Shown one piece after another: positions 53,390-62,456 of a stretch of DNA of 64,000 nt (position 1 is its first letter; each line of letters opens with the position of its first letter). Under the pieces are notes generated by a model. That model was not told the DNA's origin. It did no database searches and worked only from the letters and a program-made list of their open reading frames with translations. Source of the stretch: Cerasibacillus sp036516575 (GTDB lineage Bacteria > Bacillota > Bacilli > Bacillales > Amphibacillaceae); assembly GCF_036516575.1 (NCBI RefSeq), contig NZ_DATBTY010000034.1:12970-76969 (forward strand), in the 5' to 3' direction. Both the position numbers and the translations under genes were made by a program.

Positions 53390-54193
53390 GTGTTAAGAGG
53401 TTTTTATACGGTAGCTAGTGGGATGATTGCACAACAACGTTATCAAGAAGCATTATCTAACAATATCGCGAATGCGAACACACCAGGATACAAAGCTGAC
53501 CAAGCAACATTTCGCGCATTTCCGGAAATGCTGATGCATGAAATCAATGCGAAACAACTTCCAGTTAAACACGGAATGCATGTCCCAACAAAGCGCCCAA
53601 TTGGTGGCTTAAACACAGGTGTGTATATTCAAGAATATGTTCCAAATTTTAATCAGGGAGATATTCGTGAAACAGGCCTAAACACTGATTTAGCCCTTAT
53701 TCAGGAAAATGTACCTGATGAGAATGGTAGCTTCTTTTTTGCTGTACAAGATGAATCGGGTGATATCCGTCTTACGCGTAACGGGAATTTCACGATCGAT
53801 GGTGAAGGATACCTTGTGACAACACAGGGCTATTATGTGTTAGACAGTAACCAAAATCGGATTTTCACAGACGGCTTAGAATTTATCGTTTCTCCTGAAG
53901 GTCAAGTACAAACAGATAATCAAGTGTCACAATTAGATATTCGTTATGTTGCTGATGCCCATACATTAGAAAAAGAAGGCAACGATTTATATAACGGTGA
54001 AACAGATGCGATACCTGCTGCTGCACAATTTCATATTCAGCAGGGTTTCTTAGAACAGTCAAATGTCAATACGCTAGAGACGATGACACAAATGATGGAA
54101 GCATATCGTATATTTGAAACGAATCAACGCGTATTAAAAGCATATGATGAAAGTATGGGGAAAGCAGTTAATGATATTGGACGGCTTGGTTAA
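53390..54193 (+). CDS. flhO: Flagellar basal-body rod/hook family protein FlhO
   Basis: Distal rod/hook-family component, 267 aa. N-terminal rod motif LSNNIANANTPGYKADQATF and C-terminal SNVNTLETMTQMMEAYRIFETNQRVL, the paired helices that form the flagellar axial coil. GTG start with AAAGGG about 11 bases upstream. It is 57 bases after mbl, as in B. subtilis mbl-flhO-flhP. A sigma-D site was not convincing. Confidence 0.9.
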   Translation: MLRGFYTVASGMIAQQRYQEALSNNIANANTPGYKADQATFRAFPEMLMHEINAKQLPVKHGMHVPTKRPIGGLNTGVYIQEYVPNFNQGDIRETGLNTDLALIQENVPDENGSFFFAVQDESGDIRLTRNGNFTIDGEGYLVTTQGYYVLDSNQNRIFTDGLEFIVSPEGQVQTDNQVSQLDIRYVADAHTLEKEGNDLYNGETDAIPAAAQFHIQQGFLEQSNVNTLETMTQMMEAYRIFETNQRVLKAYDESMGKAVNDIGRLG

Positions 54194-54349
54194 GAGTAGC
54201 TTCCTTGAACATGATGAAGATGACAACTGATTGGATGACATGATATTCATTTATTTTTCATCCATGTTTTAGGCTTCAAGACGATTATTTCCATATTTCA
54301 CATAGCTAATTTTTTGGAAAAAAATAGACGAAATGGAGAGAAAAGCAGT

Positions 54350-55180
54350 ATGTCACGTATGATGATACAAGCAGCAGTGACGATGAATCAACTGCAAAAT
54401 AAGTTGGATACCATTGGCCATAATTTAGCAAACAGCCAAACAACTGGGTATAAAAGTCGTCAAACCGAATTTTCTTCTCTATTATTTCAACAAATCAATA
54501 ATATGACAAATCCCGCGAATGCTGACGGCCGACTGACACCAGATGGCATCCGTGTAGGGTCAGGTGCTAAATTAGGTTCGATTCAGCGAAATTTCGCTAT
54601 TGGATCAATTAAAGAGACAGACCGTGTATTAGATACTGTCTTGCTTAAAGAAAATCATTTCTATCCTGTGCAAGTTGATGCTTCAGGTAATATTGAGACT
54701 CGGTACACAAGAGATGGTGCGCTTTATTTACACCCGACAGAAACAGATGGTATACTACGACTTGTCACATCCGATGGCCATCCCGTAATAGGATTAGCCG
54801 GTCCGATTGATATTGAAGAAGGGTTCGATGATTTATCCATCCGTTCAAATGGCGCTATTTACGTCACACGAAACGGTGTAGAACAATTTGTCAACCAGCT
54901 GTCCATTGTTGAAGCCATTCGCCCACGCGTACTCGAGGCTGCTGGTGACAATTTATTTCGACTGCCAGAACTTGAAGCTCTCGGCTATAACGAGGCTGAT
55001 ATCATTCAGGATGCAGATTTTACCAGTGAATTAGTCCAAAGTCACGCATTAGAACAATCGAATGTAAACATGGCAGAAGAAATGACGAATCTAATTACAA
55101 CACAGCGCTCTTATCAAATGAATGCGCGCACGATTACAATGGGCGATCAAATGATGGGATTAATTAACCAAATACGATAA
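54350..55180 (+). CDS. flhP: Flagellar basal-body rod/hook family protein FlhP
   Basis: Second rod-family protein, 276 aa. N-terminal TIGHNLANSQTTGYKSRQTEF and C-terminal EQSNVNMAEEMTNLITTQRS with the usual terminal helix. ATG at 54350 with GGAGAG 9 bases upstream. A 156-base gap separates it from flhO. Confidence 0.9.
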   Translation: MSRMMIQAAVTMNQLQNKLDTIGHNLANSQTTGYKSRQTEFSSLLFQQINNMTNPANADGRLTPDGIRVGSGAKLGSIQRNFAIGSIKETDRVLDTVLLKENHFYPVQVDASGNIETRYTRDGALYLHPTETDGILRLVTSDGHPVIGLAGPIDIEEGFDDLSIRSNGAIYVTRNGVEQFVNQLSIVEAIRPRVLEAAGDNLFRLPELEALGYNEADIIQDADFTSELVQSHALEQSNVNMAEEMTNLITTQRSYQMNARTITMGDQMMGLINQIR

Positions 55181-55188
55181 TGAAATTT

Positions 55189-55218
55189 TTCATTAATCAT
55201 TAAATGATATGGTATAAT
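55189..55218 (+). promoter_or_regulatory. Promoter of the EpuA-like gene
   Basis: TTCATT (55189-55194), 18 bases, TATAAT (55213-55218) with an extended -10 TGG. Confidence 0.65.
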
Positions 55219-55265
55219 AACCGTATTCTAATAGATGTAGATGAGAGAAAGAGGCGAATTTTGCC

Positions 55266-55589
55266 ATGGGAACAAAACAGTTAGAAAAACCAGCAACAAG
55301 AAGAGAAAACAAACAAAGAAAGATAACGAAAGCATTACCAGAAAATGAAACGCTTTCGCGAAAAGAACGCAAAAAGAGCAAAAAAGCAACGAAACGAAAG
55401 ACAAAAAAACCGCGTCGCCGGATTTTTCCAATTTGGCTCCGTTTAATTGTGATTGCTATCTTAGCGGCAGCTGCTCTTATTGCTGGTTTGATGATTGGAT
55501 ATGGTGTTCTTGGAGATGGCGAACCGAAAGATGCCTTAAAAATAGAAACATGGCAACACATCCTTGATATCGTTAATAAAGAAAAATAA
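55266..55589 (+). CDS. EpuA-like small membrane protein
   Basis: Protein of 107 aa. Highly basic N-terminal 50 residues (many Lys and Arg), one membrane helix (about 56-77), and an external tail ending with ETWQHILDIVNKEK. The core AALIAGLMIGYGVLGDG-(x)n-TWQHI is the EpuA family pattern. Such proteins are often mislabelled as RNA polymerase beta; nothing here supports that. Function unknown; it sits alone between flhP and fabZ. Confidence 0.8.
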   Translation: MGTKQLEKPATRRENKQRKITKALPENETLSRKERKKSKKATKRKTKKPRRRIFPIWLRLIVIAILAAAALIAGLMIGYGVLGDGEPKDALKIETWQHILDIVNKEK

Positions 55590-55598
55590 TTTCAACTG

Positions 55599-55635
55599 AA
55601 AAAGCTTGCATCTCCATATGTTGCAAGCTTTTTCT
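55599..55635 (+). terminator. Terminator between the EpuA-like gene and fabZ
   Basis: AAAAAGCTTGCA pairs with TGCAAGCTTTTT around a short loop, then TCTC. Confidence 0.9.
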
Positions 55636-55675
55636 CTCAACATACATAAAAGAAAAAAATGAAAGGAGTTATGAC

Positions 55676-56095
55676 ATGGATATCGAACAAATTAAACAAA
55701 CGATTCCACACCGTTACCCATTCTTGCTTGTTGATAAAGTATTAGAAATGGAAGAGGGAAAACGCGTCGTTGGTATGAAAAATGTCACAGCAAATGAACC
55801 ATTTTTCCAAGGGCATTTTCCAGAATATGCCGTAATGCCGGGTGTACTCATCGTTGAAGCACTTGCCCAAACAGGTGCTATCGCGATGCTAAACATGGAA
55901 CAAAATAAAGGGAAGATTGGCTTCTTAGCTGGTATAGATAAATGTCGTTTCAAACGTCAAGTTAGACCAGGCGATACATTGAAACTTGAAGTCGAAATTC
56001 TCCGTATGAAAGGCCCAATCGGTAAAGGCAAAGGCGTTGCCACTGTTGATGGTGAAATTGCCTGTGAAGCGGAAATTATGTTTGCGATTAAATAA
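55676..56095 (+). CDS. fabZ: 3-hydroxyacyl-ACP dehydratase FabZ
   Basis: Dehydrates (3R)-hydroxyacyl-ACP in fatty acid elongation. The protein is 139 aa. N-terminal IPHRYPFLLVDKVLE; catalytic His in GHFPEYAVMPGVLIVEAL and Glu in the same hot-dog helix. ATG after GAAAGGAG. Located after flhP as in B. subtilis ywpB. Confidence 0.95.
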   Translation: MDIEQIKQTIPHRYPFLLVDKVLEMEEGKRVVGMKNVTANEPFFQGHFPEYAVMPGVLIVEALAQTGAIAMLNMEQNKGKIGFLAGIDKCRFKRQVRPGDTLKLEVEILRMKGPIGKGKGVATVDGEIACEAEIMFAIK

Positions 56096-56103
56096 TGAAG
56101 CGA

Positions 56104-56144
56104 GCGTCTCATCAGTCGTGATTTTCGACATGAGGCGCCTTTTT
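56104..56144 (+). terminator. Terminator after fabZ
   Basis: GCGTCTCAT pairs with ATGAGGCGC, with an inner GTCG/CGAC stem, then CTTTTT. Confidence 0.85.
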
Positions 56145-56321
56145 AAAAAGTATCATCCTTTCGAAACTCCAATACATCCACATCAAGCATGGTATTCAAT
56201 ATTTTCCTTTCATCTTCCTCAACTTCACTTAAGTTTTCCAAAATAACCCGCATGACTTTTTTAAAGCGGGACAAACTAATCATTGTAAACCATTACAACA
56301 CGATCGTTTGAAGGAGGGATT

Positions 56322-56513
56322 ATGATGAAAAGTAAATGGTTAGTTCGTCTACTCGTTCCATTTATGGCTCTGACCGTTTTTACGGCATGTGCTGCTCCAG
56401 ATAATAATAACAATGATGGTAACAACAATGCACCACTCGATCAAAATGGTGATAACGGCAACATCAATCAAGACAATGGAAACGATATGGGAGACAACAA
56501 CAATAATCGATAG
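56322..56513 (+). CDS. Small Asn/Asp-rich lipoprotein
   Basis: Protein of 63 aa (62 from the second ATG). Signal sequence with a lipobox-like TVFTAC, then CAAPDNNNN and a mature part almost wholly Asn, Asp, Gly and Gln. AAGGAGGGATT precedes the start, so it is probably translated. Unknown function; its low-complexity tail could be a wall-embedded spacer. Confidence 0.65.
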   Translation: MMKSKWLVRLLVPFMALTVFTACAAPDNNNNDGNNNAPLDQNGDNGNINQDNGNDMGDNNNNR

Positions 56514-56530
56514 GGCATTTTTTGTATCAT

Positions 56531-56567
56531 AGAGGGCATGGTTAAAATACATATGCTCTCTTTTTTT
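56531..56567 (+). terminator. Terminator after the small lipoprotein gene
   Basis: GAGGGCATG pairs imperfectly with CATATGCTCTC, then TTTTTTT. Confidence 0.75.
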
Positions 56568-56928
56568 CTGCCCAGAATTAATAACACTCATTTTATGGTA
56601 TCAATAAAAACTCATTCTATCAGAGTGTAAACTAATGCAAATTCATGCAGCTAATAGTACAATTATCTTAAAACCCATCACACTTGATAAATAACGACGA
56701 TGTGACTACACTAGAAAGGTAAATGAACTACTCGCAAGGAATAGCCACCATTATTCAAACCAACAAAGAAATAGCTTACATAACATGGACCTACATTGAA
56801 TAATAGTAGAGATAGTAAACCAGTCTTAAATTTTACCATAATCATTGTCATCATAAAATTATGAAACAATAATCCAGCTTAATCGTATGATCAATAAGAA
56901 AACGAAAAAGAAACGAGGAGTCAAACGG
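56568..56928 (+). promoter_or_regulatory. Gap upstream of the efflux operon, with a candidate promoter
   Basis: No gene seen in most of this stretch. TTGTCA (56845-56850), 17 bases, AATAAT (56868-56873) is the best promoter candidate for the efflux pair. Confidence 0.45.
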
Positions 56929-57798
56929 ATGAAGAAAACACGCTATTTGCTAATTGCCATATTCATACTTACTCTATTTAGCGCATGCACAGATAAAGAT
57001 GAAGATACAGAAAACGTAAAATCGAAAGAAAGAGAAACCCCTGTCGAAGTGGCTGAGGTGACTAAAGGGGATCTCGTTGTTGAACAAACCGTTTACGGAA
57101 GAACAGCACCACAGACAACGACACCGATTATGCTACAAGCAGCAGGAGAAATTGATTCCATCGAAAAAGAAGAAGGATCCGATGTGAAAAAAGACGACGC
57201 TTTATTTGTCGTGAAAACGCCTTACGGTAAACAAACGATCAAAGCACCAAAAGATGGAACACTCGTTAATTTCTCCAAAAAAGAAGGGGACACTGTTTCA
57301 ACAGAAGAACCAGTCGCACTCATCGCAGATTTAGAAACATTAAATGTCAGTTTTTCCGTCACAGAAAAAGACCGTGACCATTTTAAAAAAGACCAAACAT
57401 TACAAGCGACTTATAATGGTAAAAAGGAAAAAATTACGATTACATCAATTGGCACACTACCTGGCGATACTGGGCTTTACCCGATTGAAGCAACAATTGA
57501 AAATAAAGACAACAAAATCGTTTCAGGAACCATTTTAAAAATGACCGTTCCAACAAAACGGATTAAAAACACATTAAAAATACCGACTGAAGCACTTGTT
57601 GAAGAAGCAGGGGAAACATTCATTTATATTGCTAAAGATAATAAAGCAGAAAAAGTAAATGTTACGATTAAAGAAACACAGTCTGACTATACAGCCGTTG
57701 AAGGAAAACTAAAGGAAAAAGATCAAGTCATCGTTAATGGCCAATTAACGTTAACTGATGGAAATAAGATTAAAGTCGTCGAAGAAAGCGGGGAATAG
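56929..57798 (+). CDS. Lipoprotein membrane-fusion subunit of an RND transporter
   Basis: Periplasmic-adaptor-type protein of 289 aa, as a lipoprotein in this Gram-positive cell. Lipobox LFSAC (Cys about residue 20). Short lipoyl/hairpin part (IMLQAAGEIDSIEKEEGSDV ... KAPKDGTLVNFSKKEGD), then beta-barrel. ATG at 56929 has ACGAGGAGTC upstream; an ATG at 56887 would include that site. It lies 3 bases before the RND pump gene, clearly one operon. Confidence 0.88.
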   Translation: MKKTRYLLIAIFILTLFSACTDKDEDTENVKSKERETPVEVAEVTKGDLVVEQTVYGRTAPQTTTPIMLQAAGEIDSIEKEEGSDVKKDDALFVVKTPYGKQTIKAPKDGTLVNFSKKEGDTVSTEEPVALIADLETLNVSFSVTEKDRDHFKKDQTLQATYNGKKEKITITSIGTLPGDTGLYPIEATIENKDNKIVSGTILKMTVPTKRIKNTLKIPTEALVEEAGETFIYIAKDNKAEKVNVTIKETQSDYTAVEGKLKEKDQVIVNGQLTLTDGNKIKVVEESGE

Positions 57799-57801
57799 AT
57801 C

Positions 57802-60800
57802 GTGAAATTAGTAAACACTTCTGTTAAAAGACCAGTCGGTGTCATCATGATCGTCCTTGCTATCATCGCACTAGGTGTTGTATCCGTACGAAGCCTAGTC
57901 GTTGATTTATTCCCAAAGATTGACCTACCCGTTGCCGTTATAGCGACAACCTATGAAGACGCGGCACCACAGGAAGTCGAGAACTTAGTGAGTCGCCCGA
58001 TTGAATCAGCGATTAGTTCTGTCGAAGGAATTAACACGATTCAATCACAGTCACAATCAGGTAACTCACTCGTTTTAATGATGTTTAATAACGGGGTTGA
58101 TTTAGACCAAGCCCTCCTTGATGTCAGAGAACGAGTAGACCAAGTGAAAAATATGCTGCCCGACCAAACAGGCGACCCGAATATTATGCGTTTTAGTCCG
58201 GACCAATTGCCTGTTATGTGGCTTAGCTTAACTGGAAAAGATGCTGCTGTCTTAACAGAACTTGCCGATAACCAAATCGCACCATTTTTTGAACGTCAAG
58301 AAGGTGTTGCTTCCGTAACGATTGATGGGGCAAAAGAACGCGAAATTCAACTCATACTTGATGAAGCGAAACTGCAACAATATGGTGTGAGCCCACAATT
58401 GATTACCCAAGCAGTCAGTAGTCAGAACCGATCCGTATCTGTCGGTTCCGTCGAAAAAGGAAATAAAGATTTACAACTCCGCGTCGTCGGTGAATATAAA
58501 TCTCTTGAAGATATTAAAAAAACACTCATCCAATCACCAACAGGTGCGAAACTCCATGTCGAAGATGTTGCAACGGTAGAAGATACATATAAAAAATCAA
58601 CGTCCGAAACATTAGTCAATGGTGAACCAGCCGTTGTGTTATCGATTATGAAAAAGACAGACGCCAACACAGTCGCAGTTGCGGATGAAATTTTAAATAA
58701 TCTTGATGAAATCAATAATAAATTAGCGTCAGACGTTAAACTTGATGTCGTCATCGACACATCTGAATTTATTAAGCTATCGATTGACTCCGTTATTAAA
58801 AATATCCTTATCGGTGGAGTCATCGCGATATTCGTCTTACTGTTATTTTTAAAAAGTATCCGGGCAACGATTGTCATCGGATTATCGATTCCGATTGCTG
58901 TTATCTCTACTTTTGCTCTCATGTATTTCACCGGGCAAACATTAAACGTCTTAACACTCGGTGGATTAGCACTCGGACTTGGAATGATGGTCGACAGTTC
59001 GATCGTTATTTTAGAAAATATTTACTCGTATCGTCAGCGTGGATACAGTCTTTTCGAATCTGCAACAAAAGGTGCATCCGAATTAGCACCAGCGGTTATT
59101 GCATCAACGACAACGACATTAGTCGTCTTTTTACCAATTGTTTACGTAGAGGGAATTGCATCTGACTTATTTACGCCACTTGCCTTGACCGTGTCGTTCT
59201 CACTGATTGCATCATTAGTTGTCGCCGTTACACTTGTACCGATGCTGTCATCGAAATTACTCGCCCGAGCAATGGAAAACCACGGACGACGATATTGGTT
59301 TAATCGCTTGCTTGAGCGAATGAATAATGGGTATGCCCGTGCCTTGAAACGAGTTTTAAAGTATCGTAAAACAACGGTAACTGTTACGATTTTAGCCATT
59401 GTCGGAAGTTTAGTTTTGATTCCATTTATCGGTGCGGAATTTATACCAGCAGCAGATGAAGGACAAATGGAAGTCACAGTAGAAACAGCACCTGGAAGTT
59501 CACTTGAACATGTCCAGACCATAACAGACCAAGTCAATGAAAAACTAGAAAAATACGAATCAGTGATTGAAACGAACTTCGTCACCATCGGTTCAGGTGG
59601 ATTTGGTATGGGTGGTTCATCGGGGAATAAGACATCCTTTATGATGCAGCTTGTTCCAAGTGATGAGCGTGATAAAACGACAACCGAAATTGTCCAAGAT
59701 ATAAATGCCGACTTACAATCGATTGTCGGTGCAGAAATAAAAGTGAACGAAAGTCATGGTGATATGTCAATGGGGGACCCGATTACGATCGAACTTAACG
59801 GACCCGACCATGACACGCTTCGAGAACTCGCTGATGATGTCGTGAGTGAAATAAGTACGGTTGATGGCATCTATAACCCAGAAACAGCAGCAAACGAAGC
59901 CGTACCACAAATGCATATCGTCGTGGAAAAAGAAAAAGCCGCCCTATATGGATTGACACAAGATGATATCTTAAGTCAAGTGCAAATGCAATTTACAGGC
60001 CAAGTCGCCACAACATACCGTGAAGAAGGCCAAGAAATGAATGTCACTCTTCTCTATCCAGAAGACGAGCGACAAGAGATTAGCGATTTACAAGATATGA
60101 AAGTAACGTCTCAAGAAGGGACAACTGTCCCATTAGAAGAAGTGGCAGAATTTAAAGAAGTTCAGGGTCCTGTCTCGTTATTACGGCAGAATCAACAACC
60201 ACAAATGAACGTCACAAGTGATATCGTTGACCGCGATTTAGGAAGCGTTCTTCAAGATGTGGAAACAACGCTTAAAGATATGGAAAAAGGTTTCCCAGAA
60301 GGTTATAGTTATAACATCGGCGGGCAAGCCGAAGATATGGTCGAGTCATTTGCTGATTTAGCAAAAGCTCTTGTCTTCTCCATTTTCCTTGTCTATGCCG
60401 TCATGGCCATCCAATTTGAAAACTTCCTATTTCCATTTATCATTATGTTTTCAATGCCAACGATGGTTGTCGGTGTACTCGGTGGATTATTCATTACAGG
60501 CTTACCACTAAGTATTCCAGGCTTTATCGGAATCATCATGTTAGCCGGTATTGTCGTCAACAACTCGATCGTACTTGTTGACTATATTAATATATTACGG
60601 CGCCGTGGTATCGAAAGGTACGAAGCGATTATTCAAGCAGGAAAAAGCAGGCTCCGTCCAATCTTAATGACGACACTGACGACAATATTAGGTATGGTGC
60701 CAATCGGACTCGCACTTGGTGAAGGAGCAGAAATGCAACAACCATTAGCGATTACGATTATCTTCGGACTCGGCGTATCCAGTATCTTTACACTGTTACT

Positions 60801-60879
60801 CATCCCAGTCGTCTACACATTTTTTGATGATTTAACAGCAAAATTAACACGCCGCAACAAAAAGGAAAAAGAAGCATAA
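57802..60879 (+). CDS. RND efflux transporter (SwrC/AcrB-HAE1 type)
   Basis: Inner-membrane pump of 1025 aa with twelve predicted helices and two large extracytoplasmic loops. N-terminal KRPVGVIMIVLAIIALGVVS; helix 4 GLGMMVDSSIVILENIYSYR, in which one acidic residue stands where AcrB has two; C-terminal LAGIVVNNSIVLVDYINILR and RLRPILMTTLTTILGMVP. B. subtilis SwrC is the nearest known Gram-positive relative (lipopeptide export, swarming). GTG start with GGGGAA upstream; coupled to the fusion-protein gene. Substrate unknown. Confidence 0.9.
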   Translation: MKLVNTSVKRPVGVIMIVLAIIALGVVSVRSLVVDLFPKIDLPVAVIATTYEDAAPQEVENLVSRPIESAISSVEGINTIQSQSQSGNSLVLMMFNNGVDLDQALLDVRERVDQVKNMLPDQTGDPNIMRFSPDQLPVMWLSLTGKDAAVLTELADNQIAPFFERQEGVASVTIDGAKEREIQLILDEAKLQQYGVSPQLITQAVSSQNRSVSVGSVEKGNKDLQLRVVGEYKSLEDIKKTLIQSPTGAKLHVEDVATVEDTYKKSTSETLVNGEPAVVLSIMKKTDANTVAVADEILNNLDEINNKLASDVKLDVVIDTSEFIKLSIDSVIKNILIGGVIAIFVLLLFLKSIRATIVIGLSIPIAVISTFALMYFTGQTLNVLTLGGLALGLGMMVDSSIVILENIYSYRQRGYSLFESATKGASELAPAVIASTTTTLVVFLPIVYVEGIASDLFTPLALTVSFSLIASLVVAVTLVPMLSSKLLARAMENHGRRYWFNRLLERMNNGYARALKRVLKYRKTTVTVTILAIVGSLVLIPFIGAEFIPAADEGQMEVTVETAPGSSLEHVQTITDQVNEKLEKYESVIETNFVTIGSGGFGMGGSSGNKTSFMMQLVPSDERDKTTTEIVQDINADLQSIVGAEIKVNESHGDMSMGDPITIELNGPDHDTLRELADDVVSEISTVDGIYNPETAANEAVPQMHIVVEKEKAALYGLTQDDILSQVQMQFTGQVATTYREEGQEMNVTLLYPEDERQEISDLQDMKVTSQEGTTVPLEEVAEFKEVQGPVSLLRQNQQPQMNVTSDIVDRDLGSVLQDVETTLKDMEKGFPEGYSYNIGGQAEDMVESFADLAKALVFSIFLVYAVMAIQFENFLFPFIIMFSMPTMVVGVLGGLFITGLPLSIPGFIGIIMLAGIVVNNSIVLVDYINILRRRGIERYEAIIQAGKSRLRPILMTTLTTILGMVPIGLALGEGAEMQQPLAITIIFGLGVSSIFTLLLIPVVYTFFDDLTAKLTRRNKKEKEA

Positions 60880-60881
60880 AT

Positions 60882-60922
60882 AAAAACACCGCTTATCTTA
60901 ATCTTAGGATAAGCGGTGTTTT
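60882..60922. terminator. Bidirectional terminator between the efflux operon and the tcaA-like genes
   Basis: AAAACACCGCTTATC pairs with GATAAGCGGTGTTTT around about 10 bases, with A-runs on the left and T-runs on the right, serving the convergent genes on both strands. Confidence 0.93.
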
Positions 60923-60940
60923 ATGTTTGTTATGAGAGTG

Positions 60941-62407
60941 TTATTTGTTTTTCTTAGACTTCGGTTTTTTATTGATTTCGTATATTGGATCATTGTCAGA
61001 CATGACAAAAGCATTAAAATTCCAATGATCGACTTTCCATTCTTTATCCTTTTCATCATATAGCAATGTAATATCAGCACCACGTTTATATTCATGCTTA
61101 CTTTCATCTCTAGATTGCCAACCGCGTGGGCCATTCGGTTCATAATAAGTGAACATGGCACTAATCGTAAAGGCGTAAACACCACGCTCTTTATCATACT
61201 CCGGGTCTTTATAGCGATGCACACGGTATTGTCCACTTAATAACGTACTCTTATATTTCGGATAGTTTTTTTCTACATCTTTAATATCTTTTTCTAATAG
61301 TCTTTTAAAATTGTTCGTCGACAATTTATCATTAAGTGGTTCTGTACTTCGTTTGTTTATTGATTTCATATAACTATCCAGAACGTGATTAATCGTTTCG
61401 ATAATTTTTTCTTCTTCTTCCTCTTGAATTGATGAAACATGATCAAATTTTAAACGATGCCCGACTTCATTTAGGATAAGTTTATCGCTTTGAATCGTTC
61501 CCCAAGGAAACTCCTTCTCCAGATAAACGGAAATGTTTTGGTTTACTGGAGATGGACCAAGCGATGTGTCGCCTCGGTTAATCACTTTATCAGTCTTCTT
61601 ATCATCAATGTAAAGCGTTGCTTCATCTTTAAATTCAGAGTAAATCACAACTTCTTCTAATTCCATCTCGATTTCAGCAAGAACAGCTTGTGAATCAGTC
61701 TGAAATAGATCACCAACAAATGATTCCTCAGTCGAGAAGAATTCTCCTTCTAATTTAGCAATGATTTCATACGTTCCTGGCAGATAAGGACCAAAGTCTT
61801 TTTCATACACCCCTGATTTAGGCGTTGTCGTTACTTTTTTATCTTCAATAAATATATCGAGTTCTTGATCCGTCGTTGAGATGCGAATAAAGGCAGGCAC
61901 AACAACAAATTGATAATGATCAAAGATAAGCCACTTTTTACCGACTTTCTCAAAATTTATCGTCGCATACGTTCCACTCGTTGAGATTCTTTCCCCGTGA
62001 GCTGGTTGATTAGCTTGCTCTTCAAATTGTTCTATTAATGAATTAAAATCATCATTATTTTTATTTAAATACGATACGAGAAATGCTGTGTTTTTTTCGT
62101 TAATCGGTACAGGTTCATCACCAGGTACGAGCATAGCTGCTACACTTTTTACATCCTCATTTATCACGGCTTCTTTAAAAGCCTTAATCTGTTGGTAAGG
62201 ATCGAACTTCGATTTCCCAATCCGAAAAAACACGGACCCAGCAATGACCAGTGCTAAAGTAATGACACCGATTAGGACTGCTTTTTTTACCGACCACCCA
62301 TTTTTAAAGAAAAATTCCTTTTTCTCCGGTTTTAAATAACTCCCACACTCCGGGCAGATTTCTTCTTTTTTATTTGGTAATTGAAAACCACAATTATGGC
62401 ATTGCAA
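60941..62407 (-). CDS. TcaA/YvbJ-like zinc-ribbon membrane protein (copy 2)
   Basis: Protein of 488 aa. N-terminal zinc ribbon CHNCGFQLP ... CPECG, basic segment, one membrane helix (about 42-62), then an extracellular part with TcaA-type domains: KFDPYQQIKAFKEAVINED, PEGA-like beta region (LPGTYEIIAKLEGEFFSTEE), and C-terminal NTF2-like domain ending in EYKRGADITLLYDEKDKEW. The TTG at 62407 has AGGGAGTG upstream, and the length then equals the neighbour; a TTG at 62428 lies before that site. Staphylococcal TcaA affects teicoplanin response; B. subtilis YvbJ is uncharacterised. Confidence 0.85.
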   Translation of the reverse strand: MQCHNCGFQLPNKKEEICPECGSYLKPEKKEFFFKNGWSVKKAVLIGVITLALVIAGSVFFRIGKSKFDPYQQIKAFKEAVINEDVKSVAAMLVPGDEPVPINEKNTAFLVSYLNKNNDDFNSLIEQFEEQANQPAHGERISTSGTYATINFEKVGKKWLIFDHYQFVVVPAFIRISTTDQELDIFIEDKKVTTTPKSGVYEKDFGPYLPGTYEIIAKLEGEFFSTEESFVGDLFQTDSQAVLAEIEMELEEVVIYSEFKDEATLYIDDKKTDKVINRGDTSLGPSPVNQNISVYLEKEFPWGTIQSDKLILNEVGHRLKFDHVSSIQEEEEEKIIETINHVLDSYMKSINKRSTEPLNDKLSTNNFKRLLEKDIKDVEKNYPKYKSTLLSGQYRVHRYKDPEYDKERGVYAFTISAMFTYYEPNGPRGWQSRDESKHEYKRGADITLLYDEKDKEWKVDHWNFNAFVMSDNDPIYEINKKPKSKKNK

Positions 62408-62456
62408 TCGCTTGCACTCCCTAAACAATTATTTAATGAACTAATTCGTATCTAGC

